Of a stretch of 64,000 nucleotides of DNA, positions 55,001-61,000 are shown in pieces (position 1 is the stretch's first letter; every line of letters begins with the position of its first letter). This stretch comes from Leguminivora glycinivorella. Taxonomy: Eukaryota; Arthropoda; Insecta; Lepidoptera; Tortricidae. A program made the translations under genes and the position numbers. Location of the stretch: assembly GCF_023078275.1 (NCBI RefSeq), contig NC_062978.1:6710585-6774584 (forward strand). Direction: 5' to 3'. The notes under the pieces were generated by a model. That model did no database searches. It saw nothing but the letters and a program-made list of their open reading frames with translations, and had not been told where the DNA came from.

Positions 55001-58000
55001 CTAAACTAATGTATTCTTGTATAAACTTCTTGTACTCCTTTTCGATATTTTGATCCTTTCGAAACTTCATCTCGAGTTGCCTGAACTGTGCTATGGCTAT
55101 GTTCTTTGAGTATCCAAGCGCGTCTTCCTTATCTGGCTTCAACGGCAACCGAACGACATATCTTCCGTCCTCTTGTCGAAAAGTAGTTTCGCGGTAGAAG
55201 TCTACACAATGTTGATCTTCTGATGACAAATTTGATGTTTCATTGATGTCTTCAATGGTCCAAAAGCGCGAGATATCACTCATGTTGTTGACGATGGTGC
55301 AGCATTGTTGATACGATGGCAATGGGACCTTTCCGTTAATGATATACCCGAGTTTCGTTTTCTGGGCTACGGGGAGGTCATCGTCTTTTACTATGGTTCC
55401 ATTTTGGACGAATTTGGCATAGATTTCTGTTCCTAATATGATATCAATCTGTCGGCTGATATTGTAATCCGGATCTGCCAGTGGTAGTCCTCTTAAATAT
55501 GACAAATCGGGCTTGACGAAGGTTTGATTCGGCAGTGGCAGAGTGAGTTTATTCATGATAAATAACTCGGCGTCAAATTGAAAGTCACAATGCAGTGATG
55601 ACAAAGAGACGTTTATAACGCCGTTACAGGAGTTTCCATTAATTCCCAGGCCGTACATAGTGTCATCACAGCTTTCCCGGGGTGTTTGGAGAAGTTGAGC
55701 CGCAGCCTCCGTGATCAATGACATCTGTGCTCCAGGATCAATAAACGCCCTCAAAGTGTGATACTTTCCATCTACTGCCCTTACTTTGATGAGGGCGGTA
55801 GGTAATAAAACTTCTATATTTTTTCTACATTCTTGCGTAATACTTGCAACAGTTTTGCGCTTATTAAGTGGATCGGAAGTCTCTTGTTTCTGACTGTAGG
55901 CATCATGCACGAGCGTGTTATGTCGTTCATGACACGTGCGGCATCGACTCGTTGAAAAACATTCCTTATCGTAATGATTATAAAGGCAATTTTTGCATAG
56001 ATTCAATCTTGCAATAGTGCTTCGTTTGCTTTCTGGTCTTGCACTTTGAAATGTTTCGCAATTAAATATGCCATGATTTTTATTACAAACCGGGCAATGT
56101 TTTCTTTGATAATAACTTGATTTAACATCATTTGATTTATTTTGTGATAATGATGAATCTTTTATGCCCATAAATGATTTGTAATAAGGTTTTCTTGGTG
56201 CTTCTGATTGATGAGATGTTTTTGGTGTATCCAACTTGCGGCGGCTCGCTTCATATGATGTAAATTTCATTTCTAGAAAATCTAGGAAGTCCTTTAAGGT
56301 CGGCAAGTCACGTGGGTTCTTCAATGATTCGACGTACTCCGTATGACTTTCCGGGTCCAATTTTTGTGATAGAATATGGACGATAAGGGGATCCCATGAC
56401 ACGATGTCCACGCCTAGGTTCCTGATGGCGTTTAGGCACTCGTTGGTGGTGTCATGTAGGCGCTTGATTTGTTGATATGATTGTTGTTGCATTGTTGATA
56501 GCGAAAGCAGGTTGTTGAGGTGTGCGGTGAAAATTAGTTTCGTGTTGTTGTACCTGTGATTTAGGATATCCCAACAGGTTTCATAGTTTTCTGAGCTGAT
56601 GTTCAGATGTTGAATGAGTTTTTCAGCTTCACCTTTAACCTTATTTTTCAAAAATTGCATCTTCTGTGCATTAGACATCGAGCGGTTATGATGTATGGCT
56701 TCATTAAATAAATCCTTGAATGAAACCCACTGTTGATAGTTTCCACTAAAGGGCGGGATGTCCATGACGGGGGTTGATTTTTCACGGTGGACCATGGACC
56801 ATATTTTGGAATTGATAGATTTTTTCATATCTTGGAATTTCTTCTCATATTTGCAAAACGTTTGATTATAAGTTTCGTCGTTTTCGAAAAGTTCACTGTC
56901 GATGTCCCAGTGAAGAGTGTCAATAGTTGTCCAACGAGACTGTACTGATTTAAGTAAATCTTCCAATTCCCACTTTTCATTTACTGTGGAGAGGTCGATG
57001 TAGTGTAGAGTACGTGCGAAGGCCTTGAAGTTGCTCTGTTGCTTTCTCATCTTTTCTGACAACTTGGCAGCATCGACGCTTGGTTTTTCGGTGATATTGA
57101 AAATAGGTGCAATTGCGAAAGCAGAATTGATTGTAGCCTGGGTGGCCGACCTTTCTTGATCTACAGATTGATGGGTAGGGACGGCGCGGCTTTGAAGATC
57201 CGATGGCCCAGGTTGATTTTCTTCATTTTTGGTTCTTTCTTCAGCCCAGTTGGGCATCTCTGACGAAGGGAGTGGTGAACGTTCTGTTGGTTTTGGTGAG
57301 ATTGGTCTCGGTCTCGGTGATAAGGCAGCCTTTTGAACTGTATCCAAATGATCAAGCAATACAGACCGAGCTGATTCGTAGAAGGATTTGGTTTTGATGT
57401 ATGTTTTTTCGGCAAAAGAAGTGCAGTCCTCGTTCTGGAATTCTAATAACCTTGCATGATTGCTTTGAAACTCTTGCCAGAACCCGTCGAGGCCGGCCAA
57501 CTTGTTATTGATGTTAGACATAGTCCGGCGGCTTGGACCATCTTTCTTGTAGTTTTCAAATAGCCTGTTCATATTGGCCATGAGCTGATTTTGATCACTG
57601 CAAATCGCTTCCATTTCCTTGTCTAAACTCATCTTGATTTATTGATATGTAGTAGAGTAGATTGATAATTTGATAGTGAGTATTAATCAAAATATTTGTC
57701 AATACTGTGGCCACTGATGTATGATATTGATATTGATTACCTTGGTTTACTGATTAAAAATTGATGATAATTTGATAATAGCTGCAGCACTATAATGATG
57801 ATTTTACAAGTTCGAGATTCCTCTTACTTGAATTGATAGTAGACGTCTTCTGTTGATCTTGATATCTTCGATGATGAACTGATTTTTCTATGACAATGAA
57901 TATAGTCAGGCTTTGATGATTCACTACGCCTGCTTCATCCGCACGGTGAGACCCGCTTGTGGGAGGCCGATTGGACGAAATCACTGTCACAGTCACTGAT

Positions 58001-61000
58001 GGCTTCGAAGGACCATTAAGATGTACGAGCCGTACACCTTAGATGATATGATTCTTGATGGTTGATGAGTACTAGCTAGAGCACGTATAAACGTAAACTA
58101 ATGCATAAATCGATGTATGGCGTAATCGCAAATACAGCAATTAAAATAAAGTCATAATTATATTAATTTTTATGCTGACGTGAGAAATGTGCGATGCTTG
58201 CATTGTACACTAGTCGAACTTAGATAGCTACTAAGAATGCAGGGTGTTTAGCCAGCTGACGTTATGAACGATAACAATTCTTTTCTTAAAACGTAATTTA
58301 TGGTTGCCGAAAATAACTACCTTGAATCCTCTAACAAGGTGGATTAGTCAAAAATTCAAAATCACTATGACGAAGATAATACGACACCTACTTGCCTGGA
58401 GTGGTGCGAATGAATGAATGATGAGTACCTGCTATTGCGGACGCGCCCGCGTTCTTCTCCTGCAGGTCTGGTCGCGCGCCGAGTCGGAGTAATTCAGCGA
58501 CGGCGACGGGCTGGTCGTTGGCGGCGGCGGCCATTAACGCCGTTCAGCCTAGCGCCTGTCGCTGTTTGACGACCCTCCTTTGCTGGAGTGCTGTCACTTG
58601 CCTAGAGTGACTATAATGAATGAATAACTCACTTGTTGCTGCGCGGCAGCAGACGCGCCTGCGTACTTCTTCTGCAGGTCTGGTCGCGCGCCGAGTCGGA
58701 GTAATTCAGCGACGGCGACGGGCTGGTCGTTGGCGGCGGCGGCCATTAACGCCGTTCAGCCTAGCGCGTGCCTCCGCTGGGCGATCCTTCTTATTGGCTC
58801 CGTCTACGAATGAATGAATACCTGCTGTTGCGCGGCAGCGGACGCGCCCGCGTACTTCTCCTGCAGGTCTGGTCGCGCGCCGAGTCGGAGTAATTCAGCG
58901 ACGGCGGCGGGCTGGTCGTTGGCGGCGGCGGCCATTAACGCCGTTCAGCCTAGCGCCCGACGCTGGGCGATCCTTCTTGGATTGGCTCCGTCTACGAATG
59001 AATGAATACCTGCTGTTGCGCGGCAGCGGACGCGCCCGCGTACTTCTCCTGCCGGTCTGGTCGCGCGCCGAGTCGGAGCAACTCGGCGACGGCGGCGGGC
59101 TGGTCGTTGGCGGCGGCGGCCATTAACGCCGTCCAGCCAAGCGCGTGCCGCCGCTGGGCGATCCTTCTTATTGGCTCCGTCTACGAATGAATACCTGCTG
59201 TTGCGCGGCAGCGGACGCGCCCGCGTACTTCTCCTGCCGGTCTGGTCGCGCGCCGAGTCGGAGTAATTCAGCGACAGCGGCGGGCTGGTCGTTGGCGGCG
59301 GCGGCCATTAACGCCGTTCAGCCTAGCGCGTGCCGACGCTGGGCGATCCTTCTTATTGGCTCCGTCTACGAATGAATGAATACCTGCTGTTGCGCGGCAG
59401 CGGACGCGCCCGCGTACTTCTCCTGCAGGTCTGGTCGCGCGCCGAGTCAGAGTAATTCAGCGACGGCGGCGGACTGGTCGCTGGCGGCGGCGGCATTTAT
59501 GCCGTCCAGCTTAGCGCCTGTCGCTGGTTGACGACCCTCCTTGGCTGGAGTGCTGTCACTTGCCTAGAGTGACTATAATGAATGAATAACTCACTTGTTG
59601 CTGCGCGGCAGCAGACGCGCCTGCGTACTTCTCCTACAGGTCTGGTCGCGCGCCGAGTCGGAGTAATTCGGCGACGGCGGCGGGCTGGTCGTTGGCGGCA
59701 GCGACAATTAACGCCGTCCAGCCTAGCGCCTGTCGCTGTTTGACGACCCTCCTTTGCTGGAGTGCTGTCACTTGCCTAAGAGTTAGTATAATGAATGAAT
59801 AACTCACTTGTTGCTGTGCGGCAGCGGACGCGCCCGCGTACTTCTCCTGCAGGTCTGGTCGCGCGCCGAGTCGGAGTAATTCGGCTACGGCGGCGGGCTG
59901 GTCGTTGGCGGCGGCGGCCATTAACGCCGTCCAGCCTAGCGCGTGCCGCCGCTGGGCGATCCTCCTTATTGGCTCCGTCTACGAATGAATGAATACCTGC
60001 TGTTGCGCGGCAGCGGACGCGCCCGCGTACTTCTCCTGCAGGTCTGGTCGCGCGCCGAGTCGGAGTAATTCGGCGACGGCGGCGGGCTGGTCGTTGGCGG
60101 CGGCGGCCATTAACGCCGTCCAGCCTAGCGCGTGCCGCCGGTCGGCGCCGCCGCCGTCGCGTCCGCGACCCTCCTTGGCTGCTTCCACTTGCCTATAGAT
60201 TACAATCTAGATTTAGAGCCCATTTAGACGGTACGAGAACTCGCATACGAGTTTTATTACATTGCGGTATTGATGGCTGTGCAAAATTGTATGTAACTTA
60301 AACAGCCCGTAATGTAACTAAAATCGCATGCGAGTTTGCACGCCGTCTAAATCAGGCCTAAGTCAATGGGGTTTGAGAATATAAACCCTGGATTATAAGA
60401 AAATAGCAAGGAGAGGAATAAAACACACATGTCACATTATAATTTTGAGGAAACATTTAGTGTAAGGCCCCACTTGGCACTTAACATAAGGATGACACTT
60501 GCTTGTTTCTTTAGACAAATAACCTGGCAAAATATTCTTATGGTAAAAAAGTGGGGCTTTTTGCTTGGAAACAAAACATTTATTCAAAATTTGACAAAAC
60601 AATTAAACAGATTAGTACAATATTAAATAAGAATTTTGAATGATTTACGGTTATTTTCATTAGACTTATACTGACCGGGATATAGACCGTGATTACCTTT
60701 TTGATTTTTGGGTTTTTTGGGAGCTCAATAAAAATCAAAAAGTAATCACGGTCTATATCCCGGTCAGTATAGGCCAATATTAAATAATAAACGACACAGA
60801 AACTGGTTGGTTGCCCAAAATAAAACTATGTACTTACAAAAATTTCTAATATAAATATTATAATATTTATAATCCAGTTCATATGTGGGTGAATCAACTT
60901 TTTCTTGCCTGTTATTGCCATGGTTACGGTCCCCTGGTCACGCTGGTTTTATCCAACTGCTATTGCTATATGCAACTGAAATTATACAAGCATGCATGTA

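Larger units (their letters stand above)
49556..58209 (-). mobile_element. BEL/Pao (Semotivirus-like) LTR retroelement, apparently intact, with env-like domain
   Basis: An 8.65-kb element inserted in the CLPB intron between exons 2 and 3, in the same orientation as CLPB. It has both LTRs, a 5-bp target duplication, a candidate primer-binding site and a single 2564-codon ORF with all expected domains. The LTRs are nearly identical apart from one deletion in the 5' LTR, so the insertion appears recent. Whether it is transcribed is unknown. Confidence 0.93.
58420..59985 (-). repeat. Eight tandem copies of CLPB exon 2 (ankyrin exon)
   Basis: The core GGTCGTTGGCGGCGGCGGCC (or a variant) occurs at about 58502, 58724, 58914, 59103, 59288, 59475, 59684 and 59902, in addition to the presumed functional copy at about 60089. 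Units are about 185-220 bp and include splice sites and short intron spacers with ATTCATTC repeats. Copies with cores at 58502, 58724, 58914 and 59288 carry TGG to TGA (GTTCAGCC on the + strand). The 59684 copy has a TAG in place of CAG and the 59475 copy has a TAA and a one-base loss. The copies at 59978-59808 and 59180-59010 are open. Repeated + strand frames of 62-76 codons here are reflections of the array. Confidence 0.92.

Noticed and set aside
58620..60198. Series of similar small proteins on the + strand (62-76 codons, Cys/Ala-rich starts)
   Set aside because: They are antisense reflections of the tandem ankyrin exon copies of CLPB.
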